From assembly GCA_021795795.1 (NCBI GenBank), contig JAJYPA010000391.1, positions 1 to 7,678 of the forward strand: a stretch of DNA of 7,678 bases, in the 5' to 3' direction. The position numbers and the translations under genes are program-made. Below the pieces are notes generated by a model. That model saw nothing but the letters and a program-made list of their open reading frames with translations, was not told the origin of the DNA and searched no databases. Each line of letters starts with the position of its first letter. Within the stretch, counting starts at the first letter, position 1. Positions 1 to 6,845 of this stretch are shown here, one piece after another. This DNA is from Pseudomonadota bacterium (GTDB lineage Bacteria > Pseudomonadota > Gammaproteobacteria > Halothiobacillales > Halothiobacillaceae).

Positions 1-441
1 TTCTGTATCTGAGCCCCTCAGAGCAGCCAGTGCGTTTTCAAAGCGTTCTCGATCGAGAGCCCCCGGAACAGTGATGCGTATGGACGACCGTTGTGAAAGG
101 TGGCAATCAGATACCGGCCCCACGCTCTGCCATTCGCCACGAGTGGCTGCGGCCATGACAGTATTGATTGATGAGATCAGGTTTTGGGCGTAGGACGGCG
201 CCATTTGCTCCGTATTCACCTTGTCGGTCAACGTCGCCCCATACGCAATAACAAGTTCAGAGGATATTCTTTCCATACGGCCAATATTCTGTTCTTTCGC
301 AAAATCAACAAAACTCGACCAGCGCTCGACATGACTAGCCACGGATCCCAGGCTCATCCCTCCCCGATCCGCCTCCCGCTCCAAAGCCATGCGCCCAGCG
401 TCCAGCATGTCCCGACTTCCCAGACCAAAATTTCTCGACAT
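1..441 (-). CDS. Integrase of genomic-island/ICE type, N-terminal part (runs off left edge)
   Basis: An open frame of 147 codons runs from ATG at 441 to the window edge with no stop. The start MSRNFGLGSRDM, followed by a helical segment (LERWSSF-like: VERWSSFVDFAKEQ, residues about 38-51), 'MERISSELVIAYG' (56-68), 'YAQNLISSINTVMAAATRGEW' split over about 84-104, and 'LSQRSSIRI' (about 114-122), matches what I know of the N-terminal SAM-like DNA-binding domain (Pfam Phage_int_SAM_2) of tyrosine-recombinase-like integrases found in integrating conjugative elements and genomic islands. The catalytic C-terminal domain would lie left of the window and is not seen. A TGA stop lies in frame seven codons upstream of the ATG (463-465), which supports this start. 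The ribosome site is poor (a G-run, TTGGGGGCCGC). The gene is separated from everything upstream by a strong terminator, so it probably has its own promoter in the short 442-491 gap or is transcribed only under special conditions. Family recognised from memory, not by search. Confidence 0.85.
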   Translation of the reverse strand, partial: MSRNFGLGSRDMLDAGRMALEREADRGGMSLGSVASHVERWSSFVDFAKEQNIGRMERISSELVIAYGATLTDKVNTEQMAPSYAQNLISSINTVMAAATRGEWQSVGPVSDCHLSQRSSIRITVPGALDRERFENALAALRGSDTE

Positions 442-491
442 GCGGCCCCCAATGTAGTTGCTTCAACACAATGTGGCCCGACCGGAAGGCG

Positions 492-528
492 AAAAAAATC
501 CCCGCCGGCATTCATGCCGGCGGGGATT
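492..528 (-). terminator. Strong rho-independent terminator, minus strand, upstream of integrase
   Basis: Perfect 15-bp stem: 497-511 pairs with 514-528, loop TC. Read on the minus strand the stem (core CCCCGCCGGCAT) is followed by seven T (plus-strand A at 492-498). It would stop minus-strand transcription about 50 bp before the integrase start codon. There is no T-run on the plus-strand side, so it acts in one direction. Confidence 0.85.
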
Positions 529-948
529 GGTGCATTGGTTCTGATATCTGCATAACATTTAAGAAATTCACTTGCCGCTGTGCGGCTGTTGTTCGCGCGC
601 GAACCAATCTGCGTGGTGCGTATCCTGGACCTACGGAGGCTCATCCCTCATCTGTAACCGCTCTATCGATGAGGCCCATTCGTTATCACGATCCAAATTT
701 CACGAGGATCCAGTTTCATGGGGCGGCCGTAGTGCCTAAAATCGCGCGTGAACATTTCATCAGGAAGACGCACCGCAGTTAATGGTGAGTTTTGATGCAC
801 GAGTTGGCCACTCGGCAGGGCTCCTGATGACGGACATTTTTTACGCGTCCATGGCGCGTTAGTTTTGGGAGAGGAAGTCCACCTCGGCCTCGAGGGGGCT
901 GTCGGCCATACCTCCCGAAGGGGGGCAACCTGTCTGCAGCCGAAGTGG
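529..948. other. Gene-free stretch upstream of the integrase, with dyads
   Basis: No recognisable gene on either strand. It holds a small hairpin GCCGC-TGT-GCGGC (574-586) and a 14-bp palindrome (591-604, listed separately). A 31-codon minus-strand frame (954 to 859, GTG start, ending ...EVDFLSQN) has a protein-like composition and a GGAGGT just before an internal ATG, but I do not recognise it. It may be a gene remnant or chance. Position beside an integrase suggests attachment-site or regulatory DNA, by inference only. Confidence 0.4.
591..604. repeat. 14-bp perfect palindrome
   Basis: GTTCGCGCGCGAAC is identical to its reverse complement and lies five bases after the end of the 574-586 hairpin, about 150 bp upstream of the integrase start. 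It could be a protein-binding operator or recombination-core dyad. Short GC-rich palindromes also occur by chance. Confidence 0.5.
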
Positions 949-1013
949 ATTCACGCAAATTCACGCGGCATTTCATGCCGGTAAATGCGTGTATGCGTTT
1001 GATACATAAACGC
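949..1013. repeat. Cluster of short direct and inverted repeats
   Basis: Within 65 bp there are ATTCACGC twice, ten bases apart (949-956, 959-966); a hairpin CGGCAT-TTC-ATGCCG (966-980); ATGCGT twice, eight bases apart (985-990, 993-998); and GCGTTT-N7-AAACGC (995-1013). The 8-10-base spacing resembles one helical turn, as in iteron or accessory-factor binding regions. No function can be assigned from the sequence. Confidence 0.45.
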
Positions 1014-1031
1014 TAATTTTGTTCTTTTGCG

Positions 1032-1156
1032 GCCCGTCTCTGTGTGTGAACGCTTGAAAAAGCGCCTTACGGCGTTTTTTATACGCTCAATCTGCGGCGC
1101 TCTCCCGGCGCTTCGCGCGGTCGATCACTGCAGATTGTCACACAACAGAGACGGGC
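1032..1156. repeat. 125-bp structured element closed by an 18/19-bp inverted repeat
   Basis: Left arm GCCCGTCTCTGTGTGTGA (1032-1049) and the reverse complement of the right arm (1138-1156), GCCCGTCTCTGTTGTGTGA, differ by one inserted T. Directly inside the right arm is GCAGATTG (1130-1137), which pairs perfectly with CAATCTGC (1088-1095). Between the left arm and that second stem lies a self-contained hairpin (1057-1080). Folded as RNA this gives a three-way junction: closing helix, hairpin, second helix. No target-site duplication flanks it and there is no transposase. It could be a structured RNA, a transfer or recombination site, or a small palindromic repeat element. Confidence 0.55.
1057..1080. 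terminator. Bidirectional terminator-like hairpin inside the 125-bp structure
   Basis: AAAAAGCGCC (1057-1066), loop TTAC, then GGCGTTTTTT (1071-1080). The stem has one G-T pair and ends in six T on the plus strand and five T on the minus strand, so it could stop transcription either way. Its left arm also belongs to an alternative hairpin CGCTT-GAAA-AAGCG (1051-1064); the two cannot form together. Confidence 0.6.
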
Positions 1157-1198
1157 TGGAGGATGGTTAATCTAGATCGGGATGTTATGGCTGGACAT

Positions 1199-1233
1199 AA
1201 AAAACGCCCCGGACGCATAGCGATTCCGGGGCA
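1199..1233 (-). terminator. Rho-independent terminator, minus strand
   Basis: GCCCCGG (1207-1213) pairs with CCGGGGC (1227-1233) across a 13-base loop. On the minus strand the stem is followed within one base by seven T (plus-strand A 1199-1205). It is the first good terminator downstream of the ComFB-family gene, about 390 bp past its stop, and could end that transcript. Confidence 0.7.
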
Positions 1234-1625
1234 TTCAGTGTTGAAGAGAGCTCTTGCCAAGGAGCGTTTCGTCAGTAATAGACATGGCGGGTTACGGTTT
1301 AACTATAGGATGGGTGCGACAGAGATGCAAGGAGGCATTCTCAAAAGCCGTGTACGCGATCCATCGGAAACCGATACTGGTTTATGAGAAGGCCAACGCC
1401 AGCAAAGGCAGGGGTTGTGTTCTCACAATGCGGAGCGTCTCAAAAACGGCGGTTTGTGAGAGGTGCGAAGCTGGGTTTGCTGGACGCTGAAAAGCGGACG
1501 GATTGATGGGCAGAATCAGGGCTGGGAATGGCCCAAAAAGTGTCCAGGAACCAGGTGTTCAGAAAACCTTCGTTTGCGAGACGGCCATGTGTTGCCAACC
1601 AAACCTGAAACCTCTGTCTGACCAA
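1234..1625. other. Gene-free stretch
   Basis: No frame here looks like a real protein: the open frames are short, overlap each other on both strands and lack recognisable motifs. The only structure seen is an 8-bp inverted repeat TCTCACAA / TTGTGAGA (1421-1428, 1454-1461) with a 25-base spacer. Confidence 0.4.
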
Positions 1626-1880
1626 TCATCTGCAAGGCTTCCTTTTGTGTTTTATGACAAAATTAATCGCTATTTTACAAGCTTCTTCAGCAAGGATATT
1701 CATATCTTCAATATGTGCGCGCATATACTTTTTTTCCATGCACGCATCATCCCTGCAATATTTTGGAGCAAGGTTATTTAGTGCTACGCACATGGCATCA
1801 AAGACAATGTCCTCATCAGAAATCTGCGATGAAATATATTTATAGCATATTGCTTCGTAATAGTTTTTCGGTTGGCTCAT
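1626..1880 (-). CDS. ComFB-family protein, 84 aa
   Basis: A small soluble protein with no signal peptide or membrane segment. The pattern NYYEAICYKYI near the N-terminus (residues 6-16), followed by FDAMCVALNNLAPKY (27-41) and then MEKKYMRAHIEDMNI (48-62), resembles the ComFB family, in which a segment of the form 'D-A-LN-LPP-Y' is the hallmark. ComFB was named from the Bacillus late-competence operon, and some members are reported to bind cyclic di-GMP. Its role here is unknown. An ATG nine codons further upstream (1907) is possible, but the family-like sequence begins after the ATG at 1880, which has a weak GAGAG seven bases ahead. The gene and its surroundings are more AT-rich than the fimbrial genes. 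It is convergent with nothing and follows the DUF29 gene on the same strand at a distance of about 130 bp. Family call is from pattern memory and moderate. Confidence 0.68.
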   Translation of the reverse strand: MSQPKNYYEAICYKYISSQISDEDIVFDAMCVALNNLAPKYCRDDACMEKKYMRAHIEDMNILAEEACKIAINFVIKHKRKPCR

Positions 1881-1907
1881 TGTTGACTCTCGACAATCTC
1901 CAGACAT

Positions 1908-1937
1908 TTTGTATCAATTTATCTCATGGGCTTACAA
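1908..1937 (-). promoter_or_regulatory. Candidate sigma-70 promoter for the ComFB-family gene
   Basis: On the minus strand: TTGTAA (1937-1932), an 18-base spacer, then TACAAA (1913-1908), preceded by TGA so that it forms an extended -10 (TGATACAAA). The predicted start would fall about 25 bases upstream of the ATG at 1880. Match to consensus is only fair. Confidence 0.3.
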
Positions 1938-2009
1938 GACGGAACGAAAGAATAGCCTAGTTAAGTCAATGAGGCTGATGTGCAATAGAAAGACAAAACG
2001 ATGATCTGA

Positions 2010-2471
2010 TCACTCTGGCCACCAATTGATTAGGACTTGAGTATCCACATCCCACGGGCATACCTCTGGGAAGGTGGTAATCGGGAGGCCCGTTTCAAAA
2101 GCAGCTTCATCGGCAGCATCTCCCCAAACATTAATCAATACTTCAGGAATAAGTCTTTTTAAACTCGGAGAATAATTAATGAGATACTTTAACCCAAGTC
2201 GTTGGTTTCTTATGCTGGATGCCCAGCTTTTACTCCGCTTATCTGGCTGCCATTGCCACTTCATCAAATGCATGAGTAATCCTTGCAAGCGACTCCTTAG
2301 AGCGTTCTTTTCACTTCTGCCCATGCACTCCATTTCTTCAAGAACATTATCCCAGTCCAAGCGACTAGCCTGACGAGAGCGCAAAGCCTCAACTTGCAAT
2401 TCTATCCAAGCCAGAAAATCCTGCTCATACAAATCCATCCTAGGTTGATCAAACTGTCTTGCCGTAGCCAT
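2010..2471 (-). CDS. DUF29 family protein, 153 aa
   Basis: The sequence follows the DUF29 family along its full length: LYEQDFLAWIE (residues 14-24), EEMECMGRSE (45-54), LLMHLMKWQWQP (65-76), SIRNQR (86-91), SPSL (101-104), ETGLP (126-130) and FPEVCPW (134-140). The family is common, often in several copies, in cyanobacteria and proteobacteria, and has no established function. There is no signal peptide or membrane segment, so it is probably cytoplasmic. The ATG at 2471 has a GGGGGTG ribosome site at good spacing, and the length is normal for the family. A near-perfect -10 box sits 43 bp upstream, so it is probably transcribed separately from the fimbrial operon whose last gene ends 189 bp upstream, although no clear terminator lies between them. 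Confidence 0.88.
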   Translation of the reverse strand: MATARQFDQPRMDLYEQDFLAWIELQVEALRSRQASRLDWDNVLEEMECMGRSEKNALRSRLQGLLMHLMKWQWQPDKRSKSWASSIRNQRLGLKYLINYSPSLKRLIPEVLINVWGDAADEAAFETGLPITTFPEVCPWDVDTQVLINWWPE

Positions 2472-2513
2472 ACTTCACCCCCAATTTAGCCAACCGTGCT
2501 GCCCTTCATGCAT

Positions 2514-2519
2514 ATTATA
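2514..2519 (-). promoter_or_regulatory. Candidate -10 box for the DUF29 gene
   Basis: The minus strand reads TATAAT exactly, giving a start about 36 bases before the ATG at 2471. No good -35 box stands at 16-18 bases, so the promoter would be weak or activator-dependent. Confidence 0.4.
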
Positions 2520-2660
2520 CGGTTTCAGGCAGTTGCAGAACCCCGTGGACAAGGAAAATATCACTGAGCACAGCACCTTTCAAAGCCTATAAGCAATGTG
2601 TCGGTGGCCATAAACCGATGTGGTAAACCCCGTAAGCCAAGGCGATGATTTGCCTCGCAG

Positions 2661-3146
2661 TCAATAACGCACGGTGACGGTGATGGGTTGGGACGTCATG
2701 TAGCTGCCCGGCGCCACATTCTGGCCACCCAGCAGTTGTGCATACACAGGCACTGAGTAGGTCACGCTACTAAGAAACATAGATTGCCGATGACCACTAT
2801 AATATCCTGTGCCCGACGTTCCGTCACCAAATACCGTCGTGTAACTGGAGTTGGTATACAAATTATAATTAAGACTGTTACCTGCCGGACCATTCATAAC
2901 CCTGGCCAGATAGCTTCCGGATCCTGAACTCAACTGTACAGTCGGGGCTACCGTCCCAGTTTTTGCAGAGCAGGTGACGGTAATATCAGATGCCGGCAGA
3001 CTTATGCTATTCACTGTGTTGTACGTTCCAAAGTTAATATTAGGCGCGCTTACGGAACAGGTGAGGCCTAGTCCGCCACACTGTCCTGCTACCGGAAAGG
3101 CAGACAGCACAGCGAAAACCATCCCTCTCACGTAACGTCTCGCCAT
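2661..3146 (-). CDS. Short SCPU-domain (spore coat U) fimbrial subunit, possible tip or adaptor, 161 aa
   Basis: Exported subunit of the Csu-type pilus. It has a basic N-terminus and hydrophobic stretch (MARRYVRGMVFAVLSAFPVAGQ, first about 22 residues, in pieces) forming a signal peptide, then one spore coat U domain: LTCSVSAPNINFGTYN (28-43), a second conserved Cys at 59 (ITVTC), NYNLYTNSSY in the middle, SVPVYAQL, and the typical end ITVTVRY. Cys30 and Cys59 would form the family disulfide; Cys23 is extra. The ATG (3146-3144) shares a base with the usher stop (TGATG) and has GGAGGTG seven bases upstream, so translation is probably coupled to the usher. The TTG one codon earlier is rejected because of that spacing. 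In the Acinetobacter csu operon the last gene (CsuE) encodes a two-domain tip adhesin about twice as long. This one has a single domain, so 'tip' is inferred from position only. Confidence 0.85.
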   Translation of the reverse strand: MARRYVRGMVFAVLSAFPVAGQCGGLGLTCSVSAPNINFGTYNTVNSISLPASDITVTCSAKTGTVAPTVQLSSGSGSYLARVMNGPAGNSLNYNLYTNSSYTTVFGDGTSGTGYYSGHRQSMFLSSVTYSVPVYAQLLGGQNVAPGSYMTSQPITVTVRY

Positions 3147-5516
3147 CAATTAACACCTCCATTACGGCATACCTGCCTGCCCAGGTCGGGTAGCACATTG
3201 GTGGTTTTTTGGTCTGCAAGGGAAAAACTGCATTGCCCGCCAGGCCATACCGCATCCACCACGTTGTGTACGGATAACCCTGACAAATAGGACAACCCAT
3301 TAAAACCCACCGGGTACCGCTTCTTCTGTCCGCGAATCTGCAAAGTTGCTCCGGAGGGCACCGGTTTGCCATTCTCCTGGTCCAAGGTAAATGTAGCAGA
3401 GCGTACCACCTGTATATTGAACTTCAGCACGCTACCACTCAAATAAGCCGGAACGAGCGGCATATCCAATGTGTGGACTTCCGCATCCAGGGGCAAATCG
3501 CGCTGATTGATAGAAATCACATTGTGTTGGTAGGGCTGTAACCGTGGAACGATCAAATTACCCCCGGAATTGGTTCTGCCAATCAGATTATTGTTGGAGT
3601 AAACCTGCACACCAGCAAGACCACGCACCTGAATCAACGCAAAGCTGTCGCTGATCGTGCGGCTGAGGAATGCGGTTCCGCCCAGTATGCCGCCACCACC
3701 CGTTGCTTCCAGGCGGTAACTATTGCCTTGACCGGCGATGGACTGCATTTGTGCGGTATAGGTACCGATAGGTCCACGATACTGCCCTTGCAGATATGCC
3801 TGTTTATTGCTGGATGCCTGCACCATATAACCCAATCCGGCACCCACCGGAAGATTACGCTGCGCGGTGGCGGTAAACAGTGTCCCACCTGACCCGGTGC
3901 CGCCCGATTGCGCGGACAGGCTGGTACTGGATCTTGATCCGAAGGGGACCGTCCAGAACAGGCTCACCTGAGTATTTTGCCCTGGAGAAAAGGTACGGAG
4001 CAGTGTGGCACTCAAATACCCAAACCGGCGCAAGCCCAAATTGTAGCTCGCCTGTGCGATTTTGATCGCAGGCACCCCAAAATATCTCTGGGTAATGTAG
4101 GATGCGGACAGGGAACCAAAGCGCCCCAAGCCGTGGCTGATGGTAGCGCTCCCCTGCCATTGCAGGCGTGGATATCCCGGAACGGCACCAAGCTGAGTAA
4201 ACCCCGATGAGTCTATCTGCGCGTTTGCGCTAAAAGACAGGCCCTGCGTGATGCGCTCAAAGCCCAGACTTGCCAACATTCCTTGCCCGGAACCTATGCC
4301 GGGGTTGCGGCTATAGGCCACAGAACCCGAGAATATCCCCACCGGGCTGGCTATCCAGGTGCCGGCGAGGCCAATCGCTGCCCGGTTGGTCTGAAGCTCT
4401 CCATGAATCTCACCGGTGAATGTGCTGGAGAGCCCTAACCGGTAAGTGCCTACAGCCGCCGCTGGTCCGTAATCATTGCTTTGCGTGCCGTAGTTTTGCC
4501 GTATCCCGCCGGCGGCGAAGGAAAAATCGGTAAGCCCCGGACGCAGCAACTGCTGGCTGGAGAAAAACGGTTGGGTAATGACCTGTTGGGCGCCCAGCAG
4601 GTTGGTGACCACGGTGGTGATATTCCCGCTCCCGGTAATCACCGGCAGATTAGTGAGCGCAAATGGTCCCGACGGCACCTTACTCTGCGACACCAGGATC
4701 TGATTCACGTAGACATCCACCATCGACGGTAACGCGGCCTGACCGCTCACACTATAGAGTGGCGTGGTGACCAAATAGGGTTGGGTAGAGAAATTCGTCC
4801 CGTATTGAACACCACCCATGCGCACCGCATATCCCCACGAACCGGGTTGGGTGATAAAGTCACCAATTTGCAACGAGGTCATTCGATTCGGAAAGTTGCT
4901 GGTCCAGAGCGAGTTGAGACGGATAGTCTGTGATTGACCGGGTATTTGTTGGACGCCGGTTCCATGCTGGACAATGACGCTCGTAGTGGCCACACCAACC
5001 GGATTAAATACCCCCAACTTGAAATATCCACCCTCCTGATTATTTCCCATAGAATGTTGGGCATATATATCATAATTGAAGAATGCGCCCAGGGCTGGTG
5101 GCGTGACACTACCAGCGGAAAGCCCTGGTTTTGAAATGGTCGTGGATAGGAACGCGCTTGCGGAGGCTTTTATAACCAAAGACTGGCTTTCCGTATCGAC
5201 GTGATAACTATCCACTTTGAGCGCCGAAAGAGGATAGTACCGCACGTTGTCGATGAAACGTCCCGGACTATCAGGACGGCGCAGGCGCCATTGAGTGAGG
5301 TCGCGCGCTGAGATGAGAAAAATACCATCCGGCAAGCGCTGCAGCACAGCACCGCTACTGACCAGAGTTCCATTGAGATGGACAGAAAAGATGACCGCGA
5401 CAGGTGAAGAGATAGAGGAGCTAAGGCCGGTTATGTCTTTTTTTTTAAATCGCTGACGGGGCCTTGAGCATGGGCAAAGCCGCTCCAGAGTAATGCCACC
5501 GAAAAAAGAGCCGCAT
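3146..5516 (-). CDS. csuD: Csu-type outer-membrane fimbrial usher (CsuD-like); reading frame broken near the 5' end
   Basis: Outer-membrane pore that takes subunit-chaperone complexes and assembles the pilus. The open frame from 5347 (GTG) to TGA at 3146 gives 733 residues with usher features: LGAFFNYDIYAQH, GVFNPVGV, SLWTSNFPNRMTSLQIGDFI, GSWGYAVRMGGVQYGTNF, the plug-like stretch VDVYVNQILVSQSKVPSGPF, LRPGLTDFSFAAGGIRQNYG, a long barrel region of alternating residues, and a C-terminal domain with two Cys (GGQCSF...GRQVC). The usher N-terminal domain, however, starts further upstream in the same frame (VAVIFSVHLNGTLVSSGAVLQ), with no start codon there. The signal peptide (...FSVALLWSGFAHAQ) is in a second frame and the only near ATG (5516) in a third. 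One extra base in the T6 run (5502-5507) and one in the A9 run (5438-5446) would restore a 790-aa usher starting MRLFFSVALLWSGFAHAQ, normal for the family. As read, the gene is frameshifted: sequencing error, pseudogene or slippage-controlled. Confidence 0.85.
5438..5446 (-). other. A9 homopolymer with A-AAA-AAG slippery heptamer at the usher frame break
   Basis: Coding-strand sense: nine A followed by GAC. In the signal-peptide frame the codons are TTA AAA AAA AAG ACA TAA, ending seventeen codons after FAHA. In the usher frame they are AAA AAA GAC ATA ACC. A shift of -1 (or one added A) joins the two. The last seven bases are A AAA AAG in the incoming frame, the same heptamer as the E. coli dnaX frameshift site. 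No strong downstream hairpin or upstream ribosome-site stimulator is evident. Confidence 0.6.
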
Positions 5517-5524
5517 GTTTTATG

Positions 5525-6244
5525 TTAGGGGGCGGCAACCACGACAGCGGCGTCAATGGGTTTTTCCTCCTGTCGTGCCATGATCTGCACAGACAGGGTT
5601 TTCCCGATGCCGGCCTCTCCATGCATGATAGGGATGTTCACTTTCTGGCTGGATGTGGGTAATACATAAACCAGTAAATTTTTACTGAAAATGGTGTGGT
5701 CGTTTTCGGAAATCCGTAATCCGGTGATTTCCGCATGCATGTTGCCGTCGTTAACGATCTGCAAAGAAACACCCTTCTCCGTAGCGTGAGCAGAGACTTT
5801 TAATTGGATATGGGCCGTATTTGCTAGTGGCGCCACAAACACCGGCAGGATCATTCTCAGCACCAGTTGCACCCCCATAAATCCCGGTTTTGGTGGGGGA
5901 GGAACCTCATGCAGAATCAAACGATAGTCTTTCTCCTGATCCACAGGAAGCGGTATCCGCAGGCCGACACGTATGATTTGTCTCCCATGCGGAGGCAGTT
6001 CAAAAAGGGGTGGGGAAATAATCAGTTGGTCTGTATCCGTGGTGATGTTCTGGCCATGCGCTTGTGACCACGCCTGTGCGGTAGCCTGTACCGTTAGCGG
6101 GGAATCCTGCAGATTGGTCAGTACCAGAGCAGCAATCTTATGCTGCTGAGAGAGGTGAACGTGGACCGGGGATATGGAGAAATCACCGGCCCATCCCGTA
6201 ACGGGCGTGGCGATCAGCAAAAACAGCCTGAACAAACGCCACAT
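5525..6244 (-). CDS. csuC: Periplasmic PapD-like fimbrial chaperone (CsuC-like), about 239 aa
   Basis: Periplasmic chaperone that caps pilin subunits by donor-strand complementation and delivers them to the usher. Numbered from the first ATG (6247): signal peptide at residues 1-20 (hydrophobic run LFLLIATPVTGWA), an N-terminal immunoglobulin-like domain with FSISPVHVHLS (23-33), the signature ISPPLFELPPHGRQIIRVGL (77-96), YRLILHEVPPPP (108-119) and LRMILPVFVAP (130-140), then a second domain with LQIVNDGNMHAEITGL (162-177). Two ATGs are adjacent. AGGAGG at 6255-6250 is five bases before the second (6244) and only two before the first, so 6244 is preferred. The gap to the pilin stop is about 30 bp with no terminator, and the usher start follows within about ten bases of its TAA stop, all consistent with one transcript. 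Length is usual for the family. Confidence 0.9.
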   Translation of the reverse strand: MWRLFRLFLLIATPVTGWAGDFSISPVHVHLSQQHKIAALVLTNLQDSPLTVQATAQAWSQAHGQNITTDTDQLIISPPLFELPPHGRQIIRVGLRIPLPVDQEKDYRLILHEVPPPPKPGFMGVQLVLRMILPVFVAPLANTAHIQLKVSAHATEKGVSLQIVNDGNMHAEITGLRISENDHTIFSKNLLVYVLPTSSQKVNIPIMHGEAGIGKTLSVQIMARQEEKPIDAAVVVAAP

Positions 6245-6275
6245 CATGCCCTCCTACACGCGCACAAACATCAGG

Positions 6276-6845
6276 TCAGTAGGTTACCGTTGCCGTTACC
6301 GTATCTGAGTACGCACCGGGCACGGCAGCCAGGTTGGCTGTGCTGTCCGGTATTTGCCCATAGACCGTCTCAGTGATGGCCTGGGGAGTCCCCATGCCGT
6401 TCCCCGTACCGGACACCGTCGATGTGCCGGTTGAGCCATTACCCCAGACCGTGCCGCCGCTACCGACCGTTGCGGTGGTATACAGTTGATAGTTCAGCAG
6501 AGCTGACGAAGGGGCCGTGTCGCCTGCTGGATCAGCGGCACCAGTGCCCGTCATGTTACGATTGGCAAAGGTTGCCCCGGGGCTGGACCCGGCATTCAAG
6601 GCCACGGTGAATGCAGTTCCCTTCGTGCAGTTCACTGTGACGGCAGAAGAATTTGCGATGGGTCCTGAACCCGGATTGTATGCCCCAAAAGCCAAGTCTG
6701 TCGCAGTGGCATTGCACCAAGTAGGTACCGTTGCTGTGACGTTGAATGTGGTGGTCGCGGGCGGAGGCGCAGCCTGCGCCACTCCAGCACCCGCGAGCAG
6801 CAACGAGAGAGATACAACCGCAGTTAATGATAATCTAAAATTCAT
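6276..6845 (-). CDS. Major SCPU-domain (spore coat U) pilin, CsuA/B-like, 189 aa
   Basis: Probable main structural subunit of the pilus. A signal peptide (residues 1-25, MNFRLSLTAVVSLSLLL then AGAGVAQA) is followed by one spore coat U domain: PTWCNATATDLAFGAYNP (41-58), second Cys at 73 (VTVNC), LNYQLYTTAT, an alanine-, glycine- and threonine-rich middle, ETVYGQIP, and the family end GAYSDTVTATVTY. Cys44 and Cys73 should form the conserved disulfide. The open frame extends 27 codons further upstream, but the ATG at 6845 has GGGGGAG four bases ahead and begins the signal peptide, so it is chosen. First gene of the operon. The high G/A/T-rich composition of the domain and its first position fit a strongly expressed major pilin. 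Upstream lies a repeat-bearing region interrupted by a miniature transposon. Confidence 0.9.
   Translation of the reverse strand: MNFRLSLTAVVSLSLLLAGAGVAQAAPPPATTTFNVTATVPTWCNATATDLAFGAYNPGSGPIANSSAVTVNCTKGTAFTVALNAGSSPGATFANRNMTGTGAADPAGDTAPSSALLNYQLYTTATVGSGGTVWGNGSTGTSTVSGTGNGMGTPQAITETVYGQIPDSTANLAAVPGAYSDTVTATVTY

Noticed and set aside
184..644. Overlapping frames on both strands around 184-644
   Set aside because: They cover the integrase start in other frames or span the terminator hairpin; the integrase frame itself is far more protein-like.
1..1240. tRNA gene as integration target, integron attC, or CRISPR array
   Set aside because: No tRNA-like T-loop or acceptor pairing was seen, the 1032-1156 structure lacks the conserved attC core ends, and there are no regularly spaced identical repeats.
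1163..1387. 74-codon plus-strand frame directly after GGAGG
   Set aside because: The ribosome site abuts the ATG with no spacer, the frame overlaps a clear minus-strand terminator, and the product has no recognisable pattern.
2472..2660. Terminator after the fimbrial operon
   Set aside because: Only weak 4-5-bp stems without T-runs are present.
2661..3146. Short SCPU subunit as a lipoprotein (AGQC near residue 23)
   Set aside because: The residue before Cys is Gln and the preceding positions do not fit a lipobox; an ordinary signal peptide fits better.
3040..3372. 110-codon minus-strand frame overlapping the usher end
   Set aside because: Shadow of the usher and short SCPU-subunit genes, which have family motifs in their own frames.
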